Shown one piece after another: positions 21,296 through 32,566 of a DNA stretch of 64,000 nt. Under the pieces are notes generated by a model that saw nothing but the letters and a program-made list of their open reading frames with translations, did not search any database and was not told the DNA's origin. The stretch lies in contig JAQFWX010000023.1 in the NCBI GenBank assembly GCA_027605045.1, forward strand, positions 186,001-250,000. The letters are read 5' to 3'. The translations under genes and the position numbers were made by a program. Source of the stretch: Phallus indusiatus. Its lineage: Eukaryota; Basidiomycota; Agaricomycetes; Phallales; Phallaceae. Position 1 is the stretch's first letter; every line of letters starts with the position of its first letter.

Positions 21296-22606
21296 ATGGA
21301 TTCCTCACCTCCACCCTCCGCACCCCAAATCGTCACCATCGAGGACGTGGCGACTATTATTATGCGGCAATTCGCGGAAATGGATGCCCGCATGGCAAGA
21401 CAGGAATCCCAGGCCTCACAGATGATTGAGGTCCTACGGAGCATCCGAGACGCGGCTAGAGCTGCTCCTACCCAAAACACCCCTGTTGACGACGCGTCCT
21501 CACCTGGACAACCACCGGCTCATGAGCATCAAGCCAGTTCGCGCTCTTCCCGAAATACCCGACCTGCTGTACCTCCTTTGTTCGACGGAGATCGCTCCAA
21601 GGGTCGTGCCTTCTGGAACACCGTCGAGTTTTACATGAGTATATGCAGTCGCGACTTCGAGACTGATGAACTCAAGATTGGCTGGGCGATGTCGTACATG
21701 AATGAAGGCCGCGCCCTTACCTTCAGCGAATCTATGCTGAAAAGGTATCAAAGAGGAGAGAAGCCCTTTGCGGACTGGAATGCCTTTCGGGAACGGTTCA
21801 AGACGGATTTCTTTCCACAATCCGAGCAAGAGGACGCCATCAACACCCTCTATTCCAACCGCTACATCCAAGGCAACAGGACTGTAGAAGAGTATGTAGA
21901 CGCGTTCCGTGTACTCATTGAGCACGCTGGCTTTACGGAAGGTCTCGCCATTAACACGTACTTTCGTAATGGCCTAGACCCGGCAATTGCGTCCCTAGTA
22001 GCTACGATGAAGGACCGACCCGCACTTCATGACTATGAGGGCTGGATCAGACAGGCGCGTATGTTCGACATGGATAGACGTTCCAACGAGGCTTTCACCG
22101 CTGCTCGCCGTCGACTCGTGAGCTCTGGAACGACTCAGACAAATCCCGCGACGGTCCCCATTAATCGACCTCGTCCCAACCCCTTCCCGTCGTATCAGAC
22201 CCTCCAGATCCAGAGGAGGCCCCCTGCCCCCTCCTATCCGGCCCCTGCCTACCCACCTCCCAGGCCAGCACCTCAACTTGTGCCCGCGTTGCCTCCTAGA
22301 CCTGCGGCTTCGGTTACTGCGCCCCAGGTTAGGCATGATCCGATGGACGTTGACGCTGCCCGTCGACGCGCTGGTGCAGAATCAACTAGGTGTCATCGCT
22401 GTGGAATGACAGGCCATTGGGCTCGTGAATGCCCGCGCGCATACGACATTCGGTATCTTCAACCCGATGAACTAGACGACAGTATCGCACACCTTTTGGC
22501 TCAGAAAGACGCGCTAGAAGCCCAGACACGTGGAGACTCTGCCCTGACAGAGGGTGAGGCTGTAGCTGCAACAGAGGCGGAGGATTTTCAAAACGGCAAC
22601 GAGTGA
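21296..22606 (+). CDS. Gag protein of element A
   Basis: A 436-residue Gag. The ATG at 21296 follows a CT-rich leader. The central retrotransposon-gag region includes FDGDRSKGRAFWNTVEFYMS. A Pro-rich linker follows, then a single zinc knuckle CHRCGMTGHWAREC (C-x2-C-x4-H-x4-C) and an acidic C-terminus. It forms the particle and binds RNA. The frame ends at TGA 22604-22606; pol lies in the -1 frame, already open from 22558, so a frameshift is needed to make Gag-Pol. Element B's Gag is a clear homologue. Confidence 0.92.
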   Translation: MDSSPPPSAPQIVTIEDVATIIMRQFAEMDARMARQESQASQMIEVLRSIRDAARAAPTQNTPVDDASSPGQPPAHEHQASSRSSRNTRPAVPPLFDGDRSKGRAFWNTVEFYMSICSRDFETDELKIGWAMSYMNEGRALTFSESMLKRYQRGEKPFADWNAFRERFKTDFFPQSEQEDAINTLYSNRYIQGNRTVEEYVDAFRVLIEHAGFTEGLAINTYFRNGLDPAIASLVATMKDRPALHDYEGWIRQARMFDMDRRSNEAFTAARRRLVSSGTTQTNPATVPINRPRPNPFPSYQTLQIQRRPPAPSYPAPAYPPPRPAPQLVPALPPRPAASVTAPQVRHDPMDVDAARRRAGAESTRCHRCGMTGHWARECPRAYDIRYLQPDELDDSIAHLLAQKDALEAQTRGDSALTEGEAVAATEAEDFQNGNE

Positions 22607-23405
22607 TAGATGCACCCCCGTTGCCGACATCCAATAGATTCGACATTTTGTACATAGATCGCGAACAAAATGACACTTCTGATTCGAATCTAACTACCCC
22701 TGCTGCATCCCCTGACAAACCCAAAGAATCGCCCCCACCTGCCACACGTTCTGTTTCTACCCCATGTATGCTGTCGCCTTCTCAACGTCGTGCATTGCCA
22801 AAGGAATACCGACTCGCAGCTACCGCAGGAACGCAGAAGTTAGAGATTCCAGTAGAGCTACAGAGTGTTGACACCGGAGCCCTGCTGCACAGCAAGGCCA
22901 TGCTGGACACTGGAGCTAGCGGTATGTTCCTCGATCGCGACTTTGTCGAGAAACATCGGCTTCCCTCCGTACGCCTTGCTAAACCCATTCCCGTGTTCAA
23001 CGTCGACGGTACGCCCAACCACGCTGGCTCTATCACCCACGTTGTCGACCTCGTTGTTCGCTTTCGGGATCACTCCGAACGCACCTTGTTCGCCGTTACC
23101 TCACTCAAGTATCCCGTCCTGTTTGGACTGCCGTGGTTCAAGGCCCACAATCCCGTCATAGACTACACAACTGGTCAAGTAGAGTTCATGCGCTGCAGCC
23201 CCAGCTGTCGGTCTTGTACCCCGCGCTGGCCAGCGGGTAAGCTCTCTAAGCGTGCGTTCCAACAGATCCGACGCGCACCTCTACCAGAGCTCGACAACAC
23301 TGAGGCCGATGATCCCGACATACCAGACCTGGTCGATGTCGAGTCTGAGATGGAAGAGGGTGATCGACTGTTCGCGATATCGATGCTACCCGAAGAGCCC
23401 GACAC
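22558..23405 (+). CDS. 5' part of element A pol (aspartic protease), interrupted by element B
   Basis: The pol frame opens at 22558 in -1 phase to gag. It carries the retropepsin active site in KAMLDTGASGMFLDRDF, followed by HVVDLVVRFRDHSERTLFAV and VLFGLPWFKAHNPVIDY. It processes the polyprotein. The frame reads to 23405, where the LTR of element B begins after the GACAC duplication. The continuation of the same frame resumes at 29413. Confidence 0.9.
22582..22588 (+). promoter_or_regulatory. candidate -1 ribosomal frameshift site, element A
   Basis: GGATTTT in the gag frame reads G GAT TTT; slipping one base back gives GGA TTT in the pol frame. It sits six codons before the gag stop, inside the 22558-22606 overlap. 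The same heptamer occurs at the same place in element B (27691-27685). Related heptamers such as GGAUUUA are used by retroviruses. Confidence 0.5.
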
Positions 23406-23757
23406 TGTTAGGGCGACTCAGGGCACACACCTAGAGGAGGGAAAACCTAAGATCTATTGAGGGGCAGCGACTAACTACTCACCTAGAGGAGGGAAAACCT
23501 AAGAGAACAAGCTTAGGTATCCCCCTCTAGGGAAAACGCATATAAGTACAGGATACGAAGCGCTCGACTGATCCCCATGGGATCCGAGGAGATACAGACA
23601 GAAATCGAGGAAAATCGAAAAGATCGAAAGATCGAGAAAACGATGGAGCTAATGGAAACGGCAAAGTACGGGAAATGAAGGAAATCGTAACACGAAATGA
23701 AACCGAGAGAAATCGAAGAAATCGAATAATCGGAAAAGGCGATAGCGTACCGTGACA
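23406..23757 (-). repeat. 3' LTR of element B
   Basis: 352 bp, identical by eye to 29056-29407. On the plus strand it begins TGTTAGGGCG and ends CCGTGACA. It contains a 20-bp class direct repeat (ACCTAGAGGAGGGAAAACCT) twice, and the AAGCTTGTTCT 11-mer on the minus strand (its complement near 23505-23515). Confidence 0.95.
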
Positions 23758-23770
23758 CCACCCCCCCCTT
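23758..23770 (-). promoter_or_regulatory. polypurine tract of element B
   Basis: On the minus strand GAAGGGGGGGTGG directly abuts the 3' LTR; this is the plus-strand primer for reverse transcription. Element A has nearly the same tract at 32554-32566. Confidence 0.8.
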
Positions 23771-23799
23771 CAACAAGGCGGCGACCCGACGCCTGAGAC

Positions 23800-26700
23800 T
23801 CAGCTATTAGGACGCGGAAGGAAAATAAGACCGCCAATCATTCTGGGTGCATTCGGATGAGATCGATAGAAATCTTGTACGAGATCGTGTGCTGCGACAT
23901 CTTTCTCGGGAATCCATTGGTTGTGCTCTGGACCATAGCCCTCCCAGTGAACCTTGAACTCCAGTCGCCGGCGGAAAACACGACTGTCCAATATTTCTTC
24001 AACCACATAATGTTCACCATCATCGCGAATTTCCGGGGGTGGAGGAGGTTTAGAACGACGGCCTGGTATACTGTCCGGTCTCATTGGTTTCAACTTACTG
24101 ACGTGGAACACGGGGTGAATTCGAGACATCGATTTCGGTAGAACGAGTCGATATGAGCGGGTCCCGACTTTGGTCGCGATGGGAAATGGGCCTAGGAAGC
24201 GATGCGATAACTTGGCAGATGGATGAGTGGTTTTGATGTCGCTAGCATCTAGATAAACCTTATCTCCAGATTTGTAGTTAGGAGCCGGTAAATGTTTACG
24301 ATCGTAGTACTTAGCCATGTCGTCCTTAGCCTTAAGAATCGCAGCGCGAGCTTCCTCCCAGGAATGAGACATCCTATTCTTGAAGTCATTAACCGATTCG
24401 ATCTTCGATTCTGTTGAACGCGGTTCGAAACCCATTCGAGGATGGCGACCAGTATCGAGTTCGAAAGGCGTTGCTTGGGTAGCCGAATGAACATGATTGT
24501 TATATGCAAACTCGGCCATCGGTAGCAATCGATCCCAGTCGTCTTGACGCTCAGAGGTGAAGATACGAAGATACTGCTCTACTTCAGCGTTCGCTCGTTC
24601 TGTCTGACCATCGGTCTGGGGGTGGTATGCAGTAGAGCGCGCAAGCCGAATGCCAAGTAATCGAGAGAGTTCCTGGGTAAAACGAGACGAGAACTGAGGT
24701 CCGCGATCCGAGATGATCTTCTCGGGTAGTCCATGCAACTTCCAGACGTGTTGGAGATAGAGAGATGCAAGGCCAGAAGCGTCAACAGTAGTAAATGTTG
24801 GGACGAAATGAACCCGTTTCGTCAACGAGTCTACTACAGAGAGGATTGCGTCATAACCATTCGATTCGGGGAGTTCGACAATGAAATCGACTGATATGAA
24901 TTGCCAAGGTCGATTTGGAGTTTCGGTAGGTTGTAGTTCGCCATATGGAGCATGTCGAGAAGGTTTCGTCCGCATACAAGTGTCGCAAGCCTCTACATAC
25001 CGCTGTACATATCGAGAAATCCCCGGCCACCAAAAGGTTCGCGATACCAGTTCCAATGTTTTAAATCGACCTGGGTGACCAGCGAGTTTGGTGTCATGGT
25101 GTCGTTGGACGATTTCTCGCCGTAGATCGTCTACTTCGGGAACATAGATCTTCCCTCGGTAGTAAACAATGTCTTGATCTTCAGCCCATTCACTGGTGTG
25201 AACTGATCTCCCACCTATCGCCTTAAGGGATTCGATGGCTTTCGAAACGCTATCTTCTCGTTTGCCTTCTCTGTTCGCTTTCCGTATCTGGCCTAGGAAC
25301 TCGTCCTCCTCCCCTCTAAGGCGGAATGTTTGCATGGCGTTGACTGCAAACATTTCGGGTCGGATTAGAGTGATATCTCGATTGTCCAACTTTCCCGAAC
25401 CATGATCGGCACGACGCGAAAGACCGTCAGGCTTACCCATCGATTTACCAGGTATATGCCGCAAGGTGAAATCGAAACGTGCAAGATAAACCGACCAACG
25501 AGCCTGCCTGCGATTTAGATTACGAGCCGTCATGAAGTACTCTAGGTTTTTGTGATCCGTGCGAATGTCAATCGGATGAGTCGCACCTTCCAAGAAATGT
25601 CGCCACTCTTCTAATGCTCGAATGATAGCTAACATCTCTTTATCGTGGATTTCGTAATTTCGCTCCACCGGGCTCAAAGCCTTCGAGAAGAAGGCCACTG
25701 GATGCCATTTGTTGTCCTCGAGAGAAGGTTGAGACAAGACGGCACCTGTCGCGAAATCAGAACTGTCAGCTTCTACCCGATAGGGCTTCGATGGATCGGG
25801 AATCGCAAGAACCGGGGCAGAGGTCATTGCCGATTTCAGAGAATCGAAAGCTTGTTGACAAATGTCGGACCAGATGAACGGGGCTTCTTTCTTAGTGAGA
25901 CCGAATAAGGGGACAGCGATCAGTGAGAAGTCCTTGATAAATCGACGATAGAAGTTTGCGAAACCCAAAAACGACTGCACCTCAGTGACATTTTTCGGGA
26001 CTGGCCAATCTCTGACACCCGACACCTTCGCGGGATCCATTTCGACAGTGTTCTCGGAGATGACCAGACCTAAATACTCGATCTTAGTACGACAGAATTC
26101 ACACTTCTCAGCTTTGAGATAGAGTTTATGCTCCCTTAGCCGTTCTAAGACACGACGTGTGATGCGATCGTGTTCTTCTTTCGTTCTCGTGTAGATCAGG
26201 ATATCGTCGATATAAACAGCCACAACCCCTCCGTGATCATGTCTTCGAAAATCTCGTTCATCATCGTCTGGAAGGTCGCTGGACTGTTAGTCAAACCAAA
26301 GAACATGACCAAGGGTTCGAACAGTCCTCGATTCGTGCGAAATGCTGCTTTCCACTCGTCGCCCTCTTTGATACGAACGTTGTTGTATCCCCATCTAACA
26401 TCGAGTTTCGTGAAGTACTTCGCACCCCTTAATTTGTTGACAAGTTCGGGAATTAGGGGTAATGGGTATCGATTTTTGATGGTCATCGCGTTGAGAGCCC
26501 GATAGTCTTGAATAAGTCGTAGAGAGCCGTCTTTCTTCTTGATAAAGAAAACCGGGAAGCCATGGGCGATTTCGAGGGGCGGATTCGACCAGAACGAAGA
26601 TTCTCTTCCAAAAACGCATCGAGCTCCTTCTGTTCATTAGGCGAAAGGGGGTACACCTTGCAAAACTTGGGATCTGAATCAGGTAGGAGCTCTATCGCAT

Positions 26701-27691
26701 GATCCCACTTCTTCGAAGGTGGCAATGAATCGAAAGACTCTTTCGCGAAAACGTCTTCGAAATCGTGGAACATTTCGGGGACGATTTCTCGAAATCCAGA
26801 TTTGAGTGTACCTCTTGTGTTATTCGCATGCGCCTGAGCCAATCGCTGTGAGATGGTTTCAGTTGCTCTGATGCGGCAACTGTCCAGGGGTTCTGAATTA
26901 AGAGAAACCGCGAACAATCGATCTCCCTCTTCTGGGTGAAACTCATCCTCCACATTCACGAGATCTGGCATATCTGGATCTGTGGATTCGGTTTCGTCAA
27001 GGGTGACAGGAGGGATTGCTCGAACTGAACGTAGGAAACGTTTTGGGCCTTTCTTTTCGACAGGAGGCGGTCTGCAAGATCGACATTCGGGATTACACCG
27101 GGTCAGCTCAACCTCACCAGTTGAGTAGTCAATCACCGGGTTATGAGCCTTGAACCAGGGTAATCCAAGCAGCACTGGGTACTTGCCGAGGGCAGTGACG
27201 GCAAACATGACACGTTCGGAATGCGTCTGATATCGCATCACCAAGTCCACCACGTGCGTGATGTTTCCTGCTTGATTGGGAGTACCATCAACGTTGAAAA
27301 CGGGAATCGGTTTCGGTAGGCGAATCTTCGGGAGCCGATTTTTCTCGACAAAGTCTTGGTCAAGGAACATCCCACTGGCACCGGTGTCAAGCATCGCCTT
27401 TGAATGAATAAGATCGCCAGTGTCGGTGCTCTGGAGTTCTACATCGATTTCGAGTTTTTGAGTACCGGCAGTGGCGTTCAGACGATATTCGTGTGGAATC
27501 CGCTTGCGTTTCCCAATCGAAAGGCGACGAGGAGCAGGGATCGGAGGATTTGAGGGAGGAATAGATGCATCAGAATCAATAGAATTCGAATTAGAAGTCT
27601 CATTGCACTTGTCGTCTATGTACAATACATCGAATCTATTTGATGTCGGCAGTGAGGGCGCATCCCTTACTCGCTGCCATTCTGAAAATCC
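23800..27691 (-). pseudogene. pol of element B, broken by two single-base frameshifts
   Basis: The polyprotein gene runs leftward in -1 phase to gag. Protease: [43 protein letters not shown], then [10 protein letters not shown]. RNase H: VEADSSDFATGAVLSQ and RTDHKNLEYF. Integrase: zinc-binding HHDTKLAGHPGRF...CDTC, catalytic ISVDFIVELP, ISDRGPQFSSRF and TAYHPQTDGQTERANAEVEQ. Chromodomain: HYVVEEILDSRVFRRRLEFK and VHWEGYGPEHNQW. It ends at 23800. Frame changes occur near 26554 (after KSPMAS, in a C-run) and near 26226 (before [11 protein letters not shown], in a G-run), each consistent with loss of one base from a homopolymer. The first break lies at the start of RT, so no functional RT is expected unless these are sequence errors. 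Confidence 0.9.
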
Positions 27692-28911
27692 TCTCTGGTC
27701 GAAGTGATCGCGATCTCATTTTCTTCGACAGTGATCTCAGCACGATTCTGCGTTTCCAGCACATCTTGTTGAGTGAAGCGTTGTTCGAGAATTTCGTCGA
27801 TTTCATCGGCCTGCATGAATCGAACATCGAATGCACGTGGGCAGTCCTTAACGAGATGGCCTAACTGTCCACATCGGAAGCACCGGGCTGTCTCAGTCTG
27901 TACGCGGCGACGAGCAGCGTCAACCTCCATGGCATCATTTCGGATTGGAGGTACGACGTTAACTGGAGTAGAAACCGATGGTCGTACAGGGGGAGAGAGG
28001 GTGGTAGGAATCGATGCGCGAGGCGGGGGAAAAGGAGGTGGGGAGTAGATAGGGGGTCCAGCTGTACGTTGATAGACTGGGAAAGGGCTGGGTCGAGTTC
28101 GGGATATCGGAATCGACGTAAGAGGGGTTGAAATCGAATTACCGGGAACGACCCGTCGTTGGGTGGCATTGAAAGCATCGTTGGTACGACGAGCTTGATC
28201 GAAAAGACGAGCGGCTTGAACCCAGCCTTCGTAATCGCTATAATCGGGTCGATTCTGCATCGTTCCAACCTTACTGGCAATTTCTCGATCTAAGCCCTGT
28301 CGGTAGTAGGTGGTTAATGCAAGACCATCATGAACCGTGAAACCCGCGCGATCCACGATAATGCGAAAGGCGTCAGTGTAATCATCTACGTTTCGACCTC
28401 CTTGAGCATAACGTCCTGAAAGAAGGAGGTTCAGCGAATCTTCAGCCTCGGTTACTGGGAAGAATTCAGAGCGAAACTTTTGTCGGAAGTCTTCCCAGGT
28501 CTCATAAGGAACCAACCCTCGATTGTATTGGGCCTGAATAAGTTCGGCGAAGGCACCAGCACGCCCACTATTCATGTAAGAAAGTACCCAGATGATTTTG
28601 GTACTGAGATTCGGGAAATCGCCGCCACATACGCTCATGTAAAGATCGACAGAGTTCCAGAAGGTACGGCCGTTTTTGCGATCCCCATCATAGGCGAGAG
28701 GTACAGCAGGGCGAGTGTTTCGAGACGATCTCGTCTCGTTTTGGGGATTTGGAGCCGAGGCTCTGGGATTGGGGTTTGTCGGGTTAGAGGGATCGGCAGC
28801 AGGAGCCTGAGGGGTGAAGAGTCGGTCGAGATGAGTTACGAGCTCTTCTATTCTTTGTTCAATCGCAGAGAGGCGACTTTCAGTAGTAGGGTCACTCTCT
28901 TCTAGATCCAT
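27667..28911 (-). CDS. Gag protein of element B
   Basis: A 414-residue Gag from ATG 28911 to TAA. It contains the gag domain (YDGDRKNGRTFWNSVDLYMS), a Pro-rich linker and the zinc knuckle CFRCGQLGHLVKDC. It is homologous to element A Gag along its length and uncorrupted, so this copy may still supply particle protein. The pol frame opens in -1 phase at its 3' end, with GGATTTT at 27691-27685 as the candidate slip site. Confidence 0.92.
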   Translation of the reverse strand: MDLEESDPTTESRLSAIEQRIEELVTHLDRLFTPQAPAADPSNPTNPNPRASAPNPQNETRSSRNTRPAVPLAYDGDRKNGRTFWNSVDLYMSVCGGDFPNLSTKIIWVLSYMNSGRAGAFAELIQAQYNRGLVPYETWEDFRQKFRSEFFPVTEAEDSLNLLLSGRYAQGGRNVDDYTDAFRIIVDRAGFTVHDGLALTTYYRQGLDREIASKVGTMQNRPDYSDYEGWVQAARLFDQARRTNDAFNATQRRVVPGNSISTPLTSIPISRTRPSPFPVYQRTAGPPIYSPPPFPPPRASIPTTLSPPVRPSVSTPVNVVPPIRNDAMEVDAARRRVQTETARCFRCGQLGHLVKDCPRAFDVRFMQADEIDEILEQRFTQQDVLETQNRAEITVEENEIAITSTREDFQNGSE

Positions 28912-29042
28912 GACGAAAGAAATCGAAGAACGAAGGACGGAGGGGTCGTTTTATGGGCGAAAAGCGTCGGGAACGTCTGAGACAATGCTGACAAAGAGTT
29001 TCCGAAAGAAAACGACAATAGAAACGACCGGTCCGAAGGTAG

Positions 29043-29053
29043 AAGCTTGTTCT
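29043..29053 (-). promoter_or_regulatory. primer-binding site of element B (self-priming type)
   Basis: On the minus strand AGAACAAGCTT begins two bases inside the 5' LTR (29056-29407). It is exactly complementary to AAGCTTGTTCT in the LTR, as in element A. Confidence 0.7.
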
Positions 29054-29055
29054 AC

Positions 29056-29407
29056 TGTTAGGGCGACTCAGGGCACACACCTAGAGGAGGGAAAACCTAA
29101 GATCTATTGAGGGGCAGCGACTAACTACTCACCTAGAGGAGGGAAAACCTAAGAGAACAAGCTTAGGTATCCCCCTCTAGGGAAAACGCATATAAGTACA
29201 GGATACGAAGCGCTCGACTGATCCCCATGGGATCCGAGGAGATACAGACAGAAATCGAGGAAAATCGAAAAGATCGAAAGATCGAGAAAACGATGGAGCT
29301 AATGGAAACGGCAAAGTACGGGAAATGAAGGAAATCGTAACACGAAATGAAACCGAGAGAAATCGAAGAAATCGAATAATCGGAAAAGGCGATAGCGTAC
29401 CGTGACA
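29056..29407 (-). repeat. 5' LTR of element B
   Basis: 352 bp, identical by eye to 23406-23757. It should contain the promoter driving leftward transcription of gag and pol. Confidence 0.95.
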
Positions 29408-29412
29408 GACAC

Positions 29413-32400
29413 TCACCGCATATATGCCACCGAGACCATCTCCCAGCGACTGGCTCAGGCCCACGCCAACAACGCAGACGCACCAGCTCCCAAGGGCTTT
29501 CGGGATATCGTGCCAGAAATGTTCCATGACTTTGCCAACATTTTCTCGAAGGAATCATTTGACTCGTTGCCGCAATCGAAGAAGTGGGACCACCCGATAG
29601 AACTTGTGCCAGGTTCTGAGCCCAAGTCTTGCAAGATCTACCCACTGTCACCTAACGAACAGGCCGAGTTAGATGCGTTTCTGGAAGAAAACCTTGCATC
29701 TGGACGAATCCGACCCTCCAAGTCGCCTATGGCGTCCCCAGTCTTCTTCATCAAGAAGAAAGATGGCTCTCTTCGTCTTATTCAGGACTATCGCGCGTTG
29801 AATGCTATGACAATCAAGAATCGCTACCCGCTACCTCTGATCTCGGAACTCATCAACAAACTGCAAGGTGCCCGATACTTTACCAAGCTGGACGTGCGAT
29901 GGGGTTACAACAACGTGCGGATAAAGGAAGGAGATGAGTGGAAGGCTGCTTTCCGCACCAATCGCGGCCTTTTCGAGCCCTTGGTGATGTTCTTTGGTCT
30001 CACTAACAGTCCTGCCACCTTCCAGACGATGATGAACGAGATCTTTGAAGACATGATCTCGGAAGGTGTCGTTGCCGTCTACATCGACGACATTCTCATC
30101 TACACTCGAGATCGAGAACAGCACGACCAGGTCACCCGACGCGTTCTCGAACGTCTTCGCGAGCACAAGCTGTATCTCAAGGCGGAGAAATGTGAGTTCT
30201 GTCGGACTAGGATCGAATACCTGGGCGTCGTCATTTCCGAGAACACAGTAGAGATGGATCCCGCGAAAGTCTCAGGTGTTAGAGACTGGCCAGTTCCGAA
30301 GAATGTCACCGAGGTCCAGTCCTTCTTAGGTTTCGCCAACTTTTATCGTCGGTTTATCAAGGACTTTGCGCGTATCGCCAATCCCATGTTCGGGTTAACC
30401 AAGAAGGACACTCCCTTCGTTTGGTCCGACAATTGTCAGCATGCCTTCGATACTCTGAAGTCGTCAATCACGTCCGCCCCCATTCTCCTCATCCCCAACC
30501 CTGCTAACCCTTACAGAGTTGAAGCCGACAGTTCCGACTTTGCAACAGGCGCGGTTCTTTCACAGTTGTCGAACGAGGACGGTAAGTGGCACCCAGTTGC
30601 GTTCTTCTCGAAGGCCCTTAGCCCTGTCGAACGCAACTACGAGATCCACGACAAGGAGATGCTCGCTATCATACGATCTTTGGAGGAATGGCGACACTTT
30701 CTCGAAGGCGCGTCTCACCCTATCGACATACGGACTGATCACAAGAATCTCGAGTACTTCATGTCCGCGCGCAATCTCAATCGTCGTCAAGCTAGATGGT
30801 CAGTATATCTCTCACGATTCGACTTTACTCTGCAGCATATACCAGGTAAGTCGATGGGGAAACCTGATGGCTTATCTCGTCGACCAGATCATGGTTCGGG
30901 AAAGGACGACAATCGTGGAGTCACCCTAATCCGACCCGAAATGTTTGCAATCAATGCCCTGCAAACATTCCGTCTTAAGGGGGAGGAGGAGGACCTCCTA
31001 CGCCAGATTCGCAAGGCCAATCGGGAAGGCAAGGTCGAGGATAGTGTATCCAAAGCCGTTGCAGCACTCCGCGCCTTGGGTGGTCGTTCAGCTCACTCGT
31101 CGGAATGGTTTGAAGACCAGGACCTCCTCTATTATCGCGGCAAGGTTTATGTGCCAAATGTGGACGAGTTGCGTCGGAAAATCCTTTCCAGACACCACGA
31201 CACCAAACTCGGTGGTCACCCGGGTCGTTTCAAGACTCTCGAGCTCATTTCGCGCACCTTTTGGTGGCCAGGTGTCTCCAGGTATGTCCAACGCTATGTA
31301 GAGGCCTGCGACATGTGTCTACGTACGAAACCATCTCGCCACGCTCCATATGGACTTCTCCGACCCACAGAAGTGCCAAGTCGACCTTGGGAACACATCT
31401 CGGTCGACTTCATCGTGGAGCTACCAGAATCCAACGGTTTCGACGCGATCCTCTCTGTCGTCGACTCTCTCACCAAGCGGGTTCATTTCGTGCCGACATT
31501 TACGACACTCGATGCGACAGGTCTAGCCCGTCTGTACCTTCAACACGTCTGGAAGCTCCATGGTCTCCCCATGAAGGTGATCTCTGACAGGGGCCCCCAG
31601 TTCGCGTCCCGCTTCACGCAGGAGCTTTCTAGGCTCCTTGGCATACGGCTTGCACCCTCTACGGCATATCATCCTCAAACCGATGGTCAGACAGAGCGCG
31701 TCAATGCAGAAGTCGAACAGTACCTTCGACTTTTCACCTCTGAGCGACAGGACGACTGGGACCAGATACTGCCCTTGGCTGAGTTCGCATATAACAACCA
31801 CGTACACTCAGCTACGCGCGCGACACCGTTTGAGCTCGACACTGGACGACATCCTCGTATGGGATTCGAACCGCTGGTTGCCGACTCGAAGATCGAATCT
31901 GTCAACGAGTTCAAGACGCATATGGAGTCGACGATAGAGGAAGCCAAGGCCGCCATAGCCAAGTCGAAGGACGAGATGGCCAAATATTACGATCGGAAAC
32001 ACATCCCGGCACCTGAATATAAGGTTGGCGACAAGGTATACCTTGATTCGAGCGACATCCGTACCACCAGGCCCTCCGCCAAGTTATCGCATCGGTACTT
32101 GGGGCCTTTTCCGATAGTCAGCAAGGTCGGATCACACGCATACAAGCTGCGTTTACCACTGTCGATGTCAAGACTCCATCCTGTTTTCCATGTCGGGAAG
32201 TTACGTCCCAAGGTTGAAGATACAATCCCGGGTCGTCGCGTTAAGGCTCCACCACCTCCTGAGATCAGAGACGATGGTGAACACTACGTCGTGGAACGGA
32301 TTTTAGACAGTCGCGTGTTCCGGAGACGACTCGAGTATAAGGTGCGTTGGGAAGGCTATGGTCCCGAGCATGACCAGTGGGAACCCGAGTCGAATATTGC

Positions 32401-32554
32401 AGCCCCAGATCTCATTAAGGAGTTCCACCGCGAACATCCGAGTGCGCCACGCTCGATAAATGGTCTTCTTTTCCATCGTCGCCCTCGGTTCGATTTTTCT
32501 AAGTTACAAGTGTCATTAGTCGAGGCTACAGGCGTCGGGACGCCGCCTCGTTGA
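29413..32554 (+). CDS. 3' part of element A pol: RT, RNase H, integrase, chromodomain
   Basis: Continuation of the pol frame after the nested element; it is open without a break to TGA 32552-32554, about 1045 residues. [36 protein letters not shown] and catalytic [11 protein letters not shown]. RNase H: VEADSSDFATGAVLSQ and IRTDHKNLEYFM. Integrase: RHHDTKLGGHPGRF with CDMC (HHCC zinc finger), then ISVDFIVELPES, ISDRGPQFASRF and the Glu in TDGQTERVNAEVEQ (D,D,E triad). C-terminal chromodomain: HYVVERILDSRVFRRRLEYK, VRWEGYGPEHDQWEPE. Chromodomains in this clade bind histone marks and guide integration. Every catalytic motif is present, so A was probably competent before B landed in it. Confidence 0.93.
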
Positions 32555-32566
32555 AGGGGGGGGTGG
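32554..32566 (+). promoter_or_regulatory. polypurine tract of element A
   Basis: AAGGGGGGGGTGG immediately before the 3' LTR, the expected primer for plus-strand DNA synthesis. Confidence 0.8.

Larger units (their letters stand above)
23406..29407 (-). mobile_element. element B: Ty3/gypsy chromodomain LTR retrotransposon nested in element A
   Basis: A 6002-bp element in reverse orientation, with 352-bp LTRs (23406-23757, 29056-29407) that are identical by eye, TG...CA ends and 5-bp duplication GACAC (23401-23405, 29408-29412). Minus-strand order: LTR, PBS, gag, protease, RT, RNase H, integrase, chromodomain, polypurine tract, LTR. Its proteins are close to those of element A but the LTRs and third codon positions differ, so it is a sister family rather than a copy of A. 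Nesting shows B is younger than A. The pol frame has two single-base breaks, so this copy should be non-autonomous. Confidence 0.95.

Noticed and set aside
29402..29412. Apparent start of a free-standing 1050-residue gene at 29402
   Set aside because: The first codons lie in the LTR of element B and the GACAC duplication. The frame is the continuation of element A pol, not an independent gene.
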